Positions 16,246 to 23,974 of a stretch of 64,000 bases of DNA are shown here, one piece after another. The notes under the pieces were generated by a model that did not search any database, was not told the origin of the DNA, and saw nothing but the letters and a program-made list of their open reading frames with translations. The translations under genes and the position numbers were made by a program. Positions within the stretch are counted from its first letter, which is position 1. Each line of letters opens with the position of its first letter. The stretch covers positions 2,713,093 to 2,777,092 of the forward strand of contig KB906725.1 in assembly GCA_000381565.1 (NCBI GenBank), given 5' to 3'. Source of the stretch: Oxalobacteraceae bacterium AB_14. GTDB taxonomy: Bacteria; Pseudomonadota; Gammaproteobacteria; Burkholderiales; Burkholderiaceae_D.

Positions 16246-17145
16246 ATGACTGCTTCCATCCCCCACCCTTACGTGGTGTTCGGCGTGACCGGCCGCACCG
16301 GCGCCGCCGCAGCCGATGCGCTGTTGCGCTCCGGCCAGCCGGTGCGTGTCGTCGTGCGCGCCCCGGCCCAAGGCCGACCGTGGGCCGAACGCGGCGCAGA
16401 AGTCGCCGTGGCCGACCTGACTGACCTGGCCTCGATGGTCGCGGCGCTCAGTCAGGCTCAGGGTGCCTATGTCGTCAGTCCGCAGCACTACCAACGCGCA
16501 GACCTGTTCGAGCGGGCGGACTTGATTGCCACTATCACGGCGCGCGCCGCGGTTGCGGCGGAGGTGCCCAGGCTGGTGGCGCTTTCCTCGGTGGGCGCCG
16601 ACCGTGAAAACGGCACGGGATGGATAGGGATGAACCGCATGTTCGAGCAGCGTTTGGGCGCAACCGGTGTGCCCACCACATTCCTGCGCGCGGCGTATTT
16701 CATGGTGAACTGGATGCCGATGGTCGGGCATGCGATGCGCAGCGGGACTCTGCCGACGTTCCTGGCGCCAGCGCGGCGGCCTATCCCGATGGTGGCGACC
16801 GTCGATGTCGGCAGCGTCGCAGCTGCTTTGCTGCAGGAGGCAAGGAAGGGGAGCAGCGTCGTCACGCTCTCGGGACCCAGGGACTACGCCCCGAACGACG
16901 TCGCCGCCATTATTTCAGCCGTGCTCGGCAAGCCTGTCGAGGTGGCGGAGCTGCCGGAAACGGCGTGGCCCAATGCGCTGGCGGATGCCGGTTTCTCGCC
17001 CGCCGCGCTGGCTGGTTTCACCGAAATGACCCGCAGCCTTAATGGCTCGCATATCGACATCAAGAGCGACCCCACCGCGATCGAACGGGCGGGGACGACG
17101 ACGCTTGAACAAGTCATCGTCAAACTGGTGCGGCGCCAGCGTTAA
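16246..17145 (+). CDS. NmrA-like NAD(P)-binding protein / atypical SDR
   Basis: Rossmann-fold protein of 299 residues with the nucleotide-binding motif VFGVTGRTGAAAADAL (about 11-26; GxxGxxG form) and an NmrA/azoreductase-like layout. It has LVALSSVGADRENGTG in place of the classical catalytic YxxxK, so it may be a quinone/NADPH sensor or a reductase of the NmrA/QOR2 type. AGGAGA precedes the ATG. It is divergent from a LysR gene and ended by a strong bidirectional terminator at 17155-17203. The substrate cannot be told from sequence. Confidence 0.82.
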   Translation: MTASIPHPYVVFGVTGRTGAAAADALLRSGQPVRVVVRAPAQGRPWAERGAEVAVADLTDLASMVAALSQAQGAYVVSPQHYQRADLFERADLIATITARAAVAAEVPRLVALSSVGADRENGTGWIGMNRMFEQRLGATGVPTTFLRAAYFMVNWMPMVGHAMRSGTLPTFLAPARRPIPMVATVDVGSVAAALLQEARKGSSVVTLSGPRDYAPNDVAAIISAVLGKPVEVAELPETAWPNALADAGFSPAALAGFTEMTRSLNGSHIDIKSDPTAIERAGTTTLEQVIVKLVRRQR

Positions 17146-17154
17146 GCCCAATGC

Positions 17155-17203
17155 AAAAAGCCCCCGTTGGCACTGATCGGGATCAGGCCAACGGGGGCTT
17201 TTT
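17155..17203. terminator. Bidirectional rho-independent terminator
   Basis: A 17-bp perfect stem (17155-17171 with 17187-17203) begins with AAAAAG and ends with CTTTTT, so it has a U-tract on either strand. The loop contains a further small dyad. It ends the NmrA gene rightwards and the DEAD-box helicase gene leftwards. Confidence 0.93.
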
Positions 17204-17221
17204 AATTCAGCTGGCTACCGA

Positions 17222-18628
17222 TTAACGGTCGCCGTAGCTGCGGCGTGCGCCGTCGGTGCTGCGTGGATTGCTGCCCTTGTAGCCGCCGCCGGTGCTGCTG
17301 CCTTCTTTGCGCGGTGCGCCTGGCTTGCTGAACGTGCGCTGGCCGGATGGCTTGGCGCCGCCACGGTTGTCGCCTGGTTTCCAGCCGCCTGGACGCGGCG
17401 ACGAACGTGATGCCGACGCGGTCTTCTTAGGCTCGTAGCCTTCGATGACGTTGACCGGAATCAGCTGCTTGGTGAAGCGTTCGATGCGCTTGACGTTCAT
17501 GCCTTCAGCGTGGTTCACCAGCGAGATCGCCAGGCCATTGCGGCCGGCACGGCCGGTACGGCCGATGCGGTGCACGTAGTCTTCAGGGAACTTCGGCAGG
17601 TCGTAGTTGAACACGTGGGTGATGGTCGGCACGTCGATACCGCGGGCGGCGACGTCGGTGGCGATCAGGATCTTGACCTGGCCGCGGCGCAGGCTGTCGA
17701 GCGTGCGGTTACGGGCGCCCTGGTGCATGTCGCCATGCAGTGCGGCGGCCGAGAAGCCGGCGATGTTCAGGCGGTCGGCGATGGTGTCGGCGTCACGCTT
17801 GGTGGCGGTGAAGACCACGGCCTGGTCCAGCGAGTCGTCGCGCAGCAGGTGGTCCAGCAGGCGATTCTTGTGCGACAGGTCGTCGACGAAGTGTACGCGC
17901 TGGGTGATGTTTTCGTGCTTGTTGGCGGCGCTCAGGATCTGGATCACTTGCGGATCCTTGGTGATGCGGCGCGCCATGTTGCCGACGACGCCGTCGAGCG
18001 TGGCCGAGAACAGCATGGTCTGGCGGGTCGATGGGGTAGCGTCGACGATTTTTTCGATGTCGTCGATGAAGCCCATGTCCAGCATGCGGTCGGCTTCGTC
18101 CAGCACCAGGATTTCCAGCTGCGAGAAGTCGATCTTGCCCGATTCCATGTGGTCGATCAGGCGGCCTGGGGTTGCCACCAGAATCTCAGGATTCTTGGCC
18201 AGCAGTTGCATCTGTTTTGGGTAAGGCATACCGCCCAGGATCGACACTGCTTTCAGGCGACGCAGGTTGACGCTGTACTTGTCGGTATTGGAGGTCACTT
18301 GCAGGGCCAGTTCGCGGGTTGGGGTCAACACCAGCATTTTTGGCTGTGCAGCTTTAAAACGTGGGCGCTCGCCACGTGCACGGGCGGCTTGCATTTCTTG
18401 ATTCGGAGTCTTGCCGGCGGCGGCCGGGTCGATCTCGGACAAACGGTGCAGCGACGGCAGCATGAACGCTGCAGTCTTGCCGGAACCGGTTTGCGAGGAA
18501 ACCAACAAGTCCTTGCCTGCGATAGCGGCAGGGATGGCCTGCTGCTGTACCGGGGTCGGCGCGGTGTAGCCGGCGTCGGTCAGGGCTTTAATGAGGGACG
18601 TGTTGAGACCAAGTGCTTCAAATGTCAT
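17222..18628 (-). CDS. DEAD-box ATP-dependent RNA helicase, RhlE-like
   Basis: RNA helicase of 468 residues acting in RNA remodelling, ribosome assembly or decay. It has the Q-motif, Walker A (SQTGSGKT), PTRELALQ, VLDEADRMLDMGF, FSATLDG and HRIGRTGRAG in order. About 70 residues of basic Gly/Ser/Arg/Pro-rich tail follow, as in RhlE-type proteins, probably for RNA binding. The ATG at 18628 gives the normal start (MTFEALGLN); the longer in-frame extension lacks family similarity. A leader of up to about 250 bases with several palindromes precedes it, as in some cold-shock helicase genes. Confidence 0.93.
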   Translation of the reverse strand: MTFEALGLNTSLIKALTDAGYTAPTPVQQQAIPAAIAGKDLLVSSQTGSGKTAAFMLPSLHRLSEIDPAAAGKTPNQEMQAARARGERPRFKAAQPKMLVLTPTRELALQVTSNTDKYSVNLRRLKAVSILGGMPYPKQMQLLAKNPEILVATPGRLIDHMESGKIDFSQLEILVLDEADRMLDMGFIDDIEKIVDATPSTRQTMLFSATLDGVVGNMARRITKDPQVIQILSAANKHENITQRVHFVDDLSHKNRLLDHLLRDDSLDQAVVFTATKRDADTIADRLNIAGFSAAALHGDMHQGARNRTLDSLRRGQVKILIATDVAARGIDVPTITHVFNYDLPKFPEDYVHRIGRTGRAGRNGLAISLVNHAEGMNVKRIERFTKQLIPVNVIEGYEPKKTASASRSSPRPGGWKPGDNRGGAKPSGQRTFSKPGAPRKEGSSTGGGYKGSNPRSTDGARRSYGDR

Positions 18629-18939
18629 GCTGTTCTTTCGTAAAAAACCGGCGTTCGTGCAAAAGCCGAACGCGAAATAGCTACGCCTACCAAAACGAAA
18701 TGACTCAATCAAAATCGAAAGAAATTTCGGCACAAAAGCTTTGCGCCGGGACGATGTCAGGTGCGACACCAAAGGCGGGAGGGCTTTAATAGCGACATCA
18801 GGGTGATGCGCTAAGGCTTGCGAAGCTGCTAATTATCTCAGGCGACTGCATGTTGCAGTGCACAGGCGACACTATACAGTGTTTTCACTGTTTATGCACG
18901 GCTAAATATAGCCGGGTCTGGTAGGGCGGGCTGGGACGG
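18629..18939 (-). promoter_or_regulatory. Long leader/promoter region of the DEAD-box helicase gene, no gene seen
   Basis: This 311-base stretch has no convincing gene. It holds two perfect small dyads, ACAGTG-TTTT-CACTGT (18876-18891) and ACTGCA-TGT-TGCAGT (18845-18859), and, read leftwards, a TATAGTG -10-like box near 18870-18876. If transcription starts near 18865 the helicase mRNA has a structured 5' leader of roughly 240 bases. Inference only. Confidence 0.4.
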
Positions 18940-19806
18940 CTATTTGCGCTTGCCGGCCGCATTGCCGGTCAGGAAGGTGGAGCCGGCCAGCGCCCATTCC
19001 GGCGTCAGATTGTAGGACCGGAAAATCTTTTCAAATTGGCCTTCCAGCACCAGGCTTTGGATCGCTTGCCGGATGCGCTCGCGGTCAGCCGGGGGCATGC
19101 GATTGTTGAGGTAGAAGCCGGCCGGAATGGCTTCCATTCCCGCTAGTTCGTCCACCCGCAGGCGTTCGGACAGGCCGGCCCGCTGGGCGGCGTCGATCAG
19201 GGTGGCGGGGAAGAGCAGCGCCGCCGCGGTGCGCCCGGCCAGCAGCTTGCGCAACACGGTTTCCGGCTCCGGCGAGCTATCGAAGCGGACCTGCAGCGCG
19301 GCTTGCTTCAGCAATTTGTCATAGGCGGGACCGAAGCTATAGCCACGGATGGTATCGATCGTGAGTTTGCTGGCAATGACGCCCGCTATCGTCATCTGTC
19401 CCAGCGGGCACTCGCGCATCGACACCAGCATCGCCTGCACCTGATGGGTCTGGACGAACTGGCCCGCCTCGTCCCGCTCGGGCGTGCGGGTGGCGGCGGC
19501 CATCAGGTCGATGGCGCCGGACTGGAACAGGTAATGTCCGCGGGCGCGCGGCACGACGATATATTCGATCTTGCAGCCTGAGCGCAGCGAGACCAGGTCC
19601 AGCACATCGCGCACGACGCCCGTTACCTCTCCGGTGCGCGATATCATCATGCTGCGGCCTATCGGGCTGGCGGCGAGGGTCATGGTCCGCGTGCATGCTG
19701 CGGCAGGCAGCGCCACCATCAGCGAGGCGACGAGCGCGGCGCGACAGGGCCACCCGGCATGGCGCATCGATTGACGTGGTGAGGTGGCGCGTAGGCGACT
19801 TGGCAT
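18940..19806 (-). CDS. Periplasmic solute-binding protein (PBP2-type, amino-acid-like)
   Basis: Predicted exported protein of 288 residues with a bacterial extracellular solute-binding domain type 3 layout: SPIGRSMMISRTGEVTGVVRDVLDLV after the signal peptide, RTPERDEAGQF in the centre and a C-terminal helix (QAIQSLVLEGQFEKIFRSYNL). The signal peptide is at about 17-37 if the first ATG is used. An ATG 13 codons in (19767) gives a more usual N-terminus; neither start has a clear ribosome-binding site. No permease or ATPase genes are nearby, so it may be an orphan receptor or work with distant components. Confidence 0.72.
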   Translation of the reverse strand: MPSRLRATSPRQSMRHAGWPCRAALVASLMVALPAAACTRTMTLAASPIGRSMMISRTGEVTGVVRDVLDLVSLRSGCKIEYIVVPRARGHYLFQSGAIDLMAAATRTPERDEAGQFVQTHQVQAMLVSMRECPLGQMTIAGVIASKLTIDTIRGYSFGPAYDKLLKQAALQVRFDSSPEPETVLRKLLAGRTAAALLFPATLIDAAQRAGLSERLRVDELAGMEAIPAGFYLNNRMPPADRERIRQAIQSLVLEGQFEKIFRSYNLTPEWALAGSTFLTGNAAGKRK

Positions 19807-19935
19807 CGTTGCGGAAGATGAGCGCTGAAAATGCCATCTTACTCCGGTCTGGCGCCTTGCGGGCGGACCGGCCGATTTCGTTGCGGAGGGGGGGCGGGGG
19901 CCGCGCGCGGGCCCCTGGCGGTGGAGCGCTGCGGC

Positions 19936-20727
19936 TTAGGTGTAGTCTTCCGCGTTCAGGCCCATGACGTGCGAGAAGCCGCCGTCGACGTAGGTGATCT
20001 CGCCGGTGATGCCGGAGGCCAGGTCGGACAGCATGAAGGCGGCGGTGTTGCCCACTTCTTCAATGGTGACGTTGCGGCGCAGCGGCGCGTGCGACGAGGC
20101 AAAGCCCAGCAGCTTGCCGAAGTCCTTGATGCCGGACGCGGCCAGGGTCTTGATCGGACCGGCCGAGATGCCGTTGGCGCGGATGCCCAGCTTGCCCAGG
20201 TTTTCCGCCAGGTAGCGCACCGACGCTTCCAGCGACGCCTTGGCCAGGCCCATGGTGTTGTAGTAAGGGATGGCGCGCACCGCGCCCAGGTACGACAGGG
20301 TCAGCAGCGACGAGCCATCTTTGAGCAGCGGCAGCGCGGCCTTGGCCATCGCCGGGAAGCTGTAGGCCGAGATGTCGTGGGCGATGCGGAAGTTTTCGCG
20401 GGTCAGGCCGTCCAGGAACTCGCCGGCGATCGCTTCGCGCGGCGCGAAGCCGATCGCGTGCACCAGGCCGTCCAGCTGCGACCAGCTCTGGCCCAGGTCG
20501 GCGAACAGGGCGGCGATCTGCTCGTCGCTGCCGACGTCGCAGTCGTAGACCAGCTTGCTGTCGAACTCGGCGGCGAATTCGGTGATGCGGTCCTTGAAGC
20601 GTTCACCGACGTAGGTGAATGCCAGTTCGGCGCCTTCGCGATGGCAGGCCTTGGCGATACCGTAAGCGATGGAACGGTTCGACAGCAAACCAGTGATGAG
20701 GATTTTTTTGCCTTGCAAGAACGCCAT
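19936..20727 (-). CDS. fabI: Enoyl-[acyl-carrier-protein] reductase (NADH), FabI
   Basis: Catalyses the last reduction of each fatty-acid elongation cycle (trans-2-enoyl-ACP to acyl-ACP) in the cytoplasm; the target of triclosan-type inhibitors. The protein has 263 residues with the FabI nucleotide-binding region ILITGLLSNRSIAYGIA and the FabI-type catalytic Tyr-x6-Lys (YYNTMGLAK). The ATG at 20727 (MAFLQGKKILITG) has CGGAG upstream and gives the family's normal start. It lies downstream of mltD on the same strand with a 196-base gap, which contains a short TG-repeat. Confidence 0.96.
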   Translation of the reverse strand: MAFLQGKKILITGLLSNRSIAYGIAKACHREGAELAFTYVGERFKDRITEFAAEFDSKLVYDCDVGSDEQIAALFADLGQSWSQLDGLVHAIGFAPREAIAGEFLDGLTRENFRIAHDISAYSFPAMAKAALPLLKDGSSLLTLSYLGAVRAIPYYNTMGLAKASLEASVRYLAENLGKLGIRANGISAGPIKTLAASGIKDFGKLLGFASSHAPLRRNVTIEEVGNTAAFMLSDLASGITGEITYVDGGFSHVMGLNAEDYT

Positions 20728-20923
20728 AGTGACTCCGATTGCAACTGCGCGCCGTGGCTTGCCCTGTGGGCTGGCTGGCGACGTCAGTGGGGTTGTGTGT
20801 GTGTGAGAGGCGCGTTGCCGGCCGCTGCAAGACCAAGATTGTAGGGCGAGTGGGCCGCGACTGCAACCTTTGATCGCGGCCGCAGCCCCGGCGGCAGGCG
20901 TGCTCACCGGGGCCGGGCTGTGG

Positions 20924-22309
20924 TCAGTCGTGGTTTTTGCGGTGATTGCCCTTGACGGCGTTGCGCGGGACGCGCGCCTTGACCAGCGCCACCGGGCCGG
21001 ACTTGGCGGCCCTGCCGCCCTTGGCCAGTTTGTAGCCGGACCGGCTGGTGGTGCGCTCGCGCTCGGCCTCGAAGGCGACGGTGGCGTTGCGCTCCACTTC
21101 AGGCGAGATGTCGATGCTGGCCGAGGTCGAAATCTTCGGCACCAGGATGGTGGAGCCGGCTTTCAGCAGGGAGCGCCGCGGGATGTTGTTGGCCTGGCGT
21201 ATCACTTCCGGCGTGGTGTGGAAGCGCGAGGCCAGGGCGCCGATGCTTTCGCGGGCCCTGGTGATCTTGTGCGTGGTCCAGGTCGACAGGTCCTTGCCCC
21301 ACTGCGCCAGGTTCAGGTGGAACTTGGCGGCGTTTGCCTTGGGCAGCAGGATCTTGGTTTGGTCGTCGCCGGTGATGACCGGGCGCTTGAACTGCGGGTT
21401 CAGCGCCTTGAACTCGTCGACCGACAGCTCGGCCAGGTGGGCGGCGATGGTCAGGTCGATGTCGCTGGTCTTGTCGACGGCGGTGAAGTAGGGCGTGTTG
21501 TCGATGGCCGGCAGGTTCAGGCCGTACTGGGCCGGATTGGCGATGATGTTCTTCACCGCCTGCAGCTTGGGCACGTAGTTGCGGGTTTCGGCCGGCATCA
21601 GCTCGGCCAGGCTTTCGAAGTCGGTCGGCTTGCCGGCGGCCTGGTTGCGCTTGATGGCCTTCTGCACCGAGCCTTCGCCCCAGTTGTAGGCAGCCAGCGC
21701 CAGTTGCCAGTCGCCGAACATGTCGTACAGGCGCTGCAGGTAGCTCAGCGCGGCGTCGGTCGAGGCCAGCACGCCGCGGCGCTCGTCCTTGAAGGCGTCC
21801 TGCTTGAGGTTGTAGTCGCGGCCGGTGCCCGGCACGAACTGCCACATGCCGGCGGCGTTGGCGCTCGACAGCGCTTGCGGGTTGAACGCCGATTCGATGA
21901 AGGGCAGCAGCGCCAGCTCGGTCGGCATGCCGCGCTTTTCCAGCTCGGTGACGACGTGGAACAGGTAGCGCGAGGCGCGCGCCGTGGTGCGGCTGATGTA
22001 GTCGGGACGGGCGGCGTACCAGTTGACGTGCTTGGCCACCAGCTCGTTGCTGATATCCGGAATGGCGTAGCCGCTGCGGATGCGGCCCCACACGTCTTTT
22101 TCGCGGAAAGCATCATCCTCGGCCAACTTGGCCGGTTTGTTGATTTTCAGGGAGGAGACATCGAGGGCGGGGGATTTGGGCAGGGCGGACATCGGCAGGA
22201 ATGCCGCCGGCGCCAGGCCCGGTGCTTCATCGTTGGCCTGGCTGATCGCCGGCGCCATCAGGGCCAGCAGGGTCGCCAGGGCGGCGGATTTAGAAATACG
22301 TGCTTGCAT
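20924..22309 (-). CDS. mltD: Lytic murein transglycosylase D (MltD-like) with LysM
   Basis: Cleaves the MurNAc-GlcNAc bond of peptidoglycan to give 1,6-anhydro ends. The 461-residue protein has a signal peptide (about 1-25, AISQAN), an SLT domain with catalytic Glu in LPFIESAFNPQALSSANAAG (about E139), MWQFVPGTGRDYNL and LAAYNWGEGSV. C-terminal LysM-like modules follow (about 350-395), then a basic tail. There is no lipobox, unlike E. coli MltD, so it should be soluble in the periplasm or bound by LysM. It precedes fabI on the same strand. Confidence 0.9.
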   Translation of the reverse strand: MQARISKSAALATLLALMAPAISQANDEAPGLAPAAFLPMSALPKSPALDVSSLKINKPAKLAEDDAFREKDVWGRIRSGYAIPDISNELVAKHVNWYAARPDYISRTTARASRYLFHVVTELEKRGMPTELALLPFIESAFNPQALSSANAAGMWQFVPGTGRDYNLKQDAFKDERRGVLASTDAALSYLQRLYDMFGDWQLALAAYNWGEGSVQKAIKRNQAAGKPTDFESLAELMPAETRNYVPKLQAVKNIIANPAQYGLNLPAIDNTPYFTAVDKTSDIDLTIAAHLAELSVDEFKALNPQFKRPVITGDDQTKILLPKANAAKFHLNLAQWGKDLSTWTTHKITRARESIGALASRFHTTPEVIRQANNIPRRSLLKAGSTILVPKISTSASIDISPEVERNATVAFEAERERTTSRSGYKLAKGGRAAKSGPVALVKARVPRNAVKGNHRKNHD

Positions 22310-22535
22310 AGTTTTCCATTGTTATCGACGAGCAACATCGAGCGGACTATGAATAAACGTGGAGTGTACGAAGGTAGGGTTAGCGAGTCAAGAAATATGT
22401 CAGGTGGATGACTAATTCTTTTCCGCAATAATTCTGTGTAAATAAGGCGGAGATCGCCGCAAAATGGCTGAAGTATGAGTTCGCGCAAAGAGTGCGTACA
22501 ATTCTGCTTTTGAGCAGTCACCAAGGAATTGAACT

Positions 22536-23093
22536 ATGAGTAAGCCCGCCATCGATCACGACGCCGTCATCGCCGAGACCGTCAACTGGGTGGAGAAGGC
22601 CGTCATCGGCCTGAACCTGTGTCCGTTTGCCAAGGCCGTGCACGTCAAGAAGCAGATCCGCTACGTGGTCTGCGAGGCCGCCACGCCCGAGGAATTGCTG
22701 GAAAAGCTGATCGAAGAGCTGGAATACCTGGCCGAAACCTCGCCGGAAAAGGTCGACACGACGATGATCATCCATCCGAACGTGCTGGCCGACTTCGAAG
22801 ACTACAACGAGTTCCTCGACGTGGCCGACGCCGCGCTGGAAGACCTGGAGCTGGACGGCATCCTGCAGGTGGCCAGCTTCCATCCGGACTACCAGTTCGC
22901 CGACACCCACAAGAACGATATCGAAAACTACACCAACCGCGCGCCCTACCCGACGCTGCACCTGCTGCGCGAGGAAAGCGTGGAACGCGCGGTCGAGGCT
23001 TTCCCGGAAGCGGGCGACATCTTTGAAAAGAACATCGAGACGCTGCGCGCCCTGGGCCATGACGGCTGGGACAAGTTGATGCAGGTGAAATGA
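22536..23093 (+). CDS. DUF1415 family protein
   Basis: Cytoplasmic protein of 185 residues of the conserved DUF1415 family; function unknown. It is acidic, with a conserved-looking N-terminal NLCPFAKAVH and a later FHPDYQFADT and NRAPYPTLHLLREESVE. The CPFA cysteine and the several histidines could form a metal or redox site, which is speculation. AAGGAATTGAACT precedes the ATG. Its stop overlaps the start of the DUF1289 gene (ATGA), so the two are translationally coupled. Confidence 0.88.
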   Translation: MSKPAIDHDAVIAETVNWVEKAVIGLNLCPFAKAVHVKKQIRYVVCEAATPEELLEKLIEELEYLAETSPEKVDTTMIIHPNVLADFEDYNEFLDVADAALEDLELDGILQVASFHPDYQFADTHKNDIENYTNRAPYPTLHLLREESVERAVEAFPEAGDIFEKNIETLRALGHDGWDKLMQVK

Positions 23094-23281
23094 TGGCCGA
23101 CCTGCCGGTGCGGCCGGATACGCCTTGCGTGGCGGTGTGCTCCACCACCTTCGACGAGATCTGCCGCGGTTGCGGCAGGTCGGTGGTCGAGGTGGCGCAC
23201 TGGGTGTCGATGAACGACGAGCAGAAGGAGCTGGTGTGGCAGCGCATCCTGGCGCAGGGCTACCCGCGCCGGAACACGTGA
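23090..23281 (+). CDS. DUF1289 family protein
   Basis: Small protein of 63 residues with the DUF1289 cysteine pattern CVAVCSTTFDEICRGCGRS (about 13-31): four cysteines typical of a small zinc- or iron-sulfur-binding fold. A tryptophan (VAHWVSM) and a C-terminal helix follow. Function unknown. The ATG overlaps the DUF1415 stop; a second ATG one codon on could also be used. It converges on the DUF1993 gene with a one-base gap. Confidence 0.88.
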   Translation: MMADLPVRPDTPCVAVCSTTFDEICRGCGRSVVEVAHWVSMNDEQKELVWQRILAQGYPRRNT

Positions 23282-23282
23282 T

Positions 23283-23792
23283 TTAATAGGTGCCGATGAA
23301 GTTCTTCTTGCCGATGTCCAGGCCGTTGTGGCGCAGGATGTCGTAAGCCGTGGTGGCGTGGAAGAAGAAGTGCGGCAGCGCGTAGTGGAACAGATAGCTC
23401 TGGCCGGTGAAGTGCTTGGTCTTCTCGCCGCTGCCGGTGGTGATTTCGCGCGTTTCGCTGCCTTCGATGGCGCTGGCCGGCACGCTATCGATGTAGGCCA
23501 GGGTCTTGACGATGCGCTCTTTCAGCTCGGCGAAGCTGGTTTCGGTGTCTTCGTACGACGGCACTTCCAGGCCGCCCAGGCGGGCTGCGGCGCCTTTCGA
23601 GAAGTCGCAGGCGATCTGGATCTGGCGGGTGAACGGCAGCATGTCCGGGAACAGGCGGAACTGCAGCAGCGCGTTAGGCTCGATCTTTTTCTCGGCGGCG
23701 TGGGTTTCAGCCTTGTCGAGGATGACCAGCAGGCTGTTCAGAATTTGCTTGAACACGGGAATGGAGGCGGAATACATGGAGAAAGTGGTCAT
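23283..23792 (-). CDS. DUF1993 family protein
   Basis: Soluble protein of 169 residues of the DUF1993 family, which is related to the DinB/YfiT-like four-helix fold. A late HYALPHFFFHATTAYDILRHNG carries several histidines. The ATG at 23792 (MTTFSMYSASIPVFKQ) is the usual family start; the upstream in-frame extension is low-similarity. Enzymatic role unknown. Confidence 0.85.
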   Translation of the reverse strand: MTTFSMYSASIPVFKQILNSLLVILDKAETHAAEKKIEPNALLQFRLFPDMLPFTRQIQIACDFSKGAAARLGGLEVPSYEDTETSFAELKERIVKTLAYIDSVPASAIEGSETREITTGSGEKTKHFTGQSYLFHYALPHFFFHATTAYDILRHNGLDIGKKNFIGTY

Positions 23793-23932
23793 GGCAAGGC
23801 CCTCTGTTGAATTGAGCCGCGATGATAGCCTGCCTGTGGGTTTTTTGCTTGCGCCATGACTTTTCGATGCATTTCCGTGCATAATTCCAGTTAGTAAGCT
23901 TAAAGTTTGCGCGACTAACCAATTTTAAACAG

Positions 23933-23974
23933 ATGATGCAAACTTATCACTACGACATTCCGGTGCATGATTAG
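23933..23974 (+). other. Possible 13-codon upstream ORF overlapping the GGDEF-EAL start
   Basis: An ATG-ATG start at 23933 opens a 13-codon frame (begins MMQTYHY) that ends at TAG 23972-23974, overlapping the ATG of the cyclic-di-GMP gene (23967) by eight bases in another frame. The main ATG has no clear Shine-Dalgarno sequence, so translation could be coupled through this short frame. Its own ribosome-binding site is also weak. Confidence 0.25.

Noticed and set aside
20794..20805. Short TG dinucleotide repeat between mltD and fabI
   Set aside because: Only six units in non-coding DNA upstream of the fabI ribosome-binding site; phase-variation role not supported.
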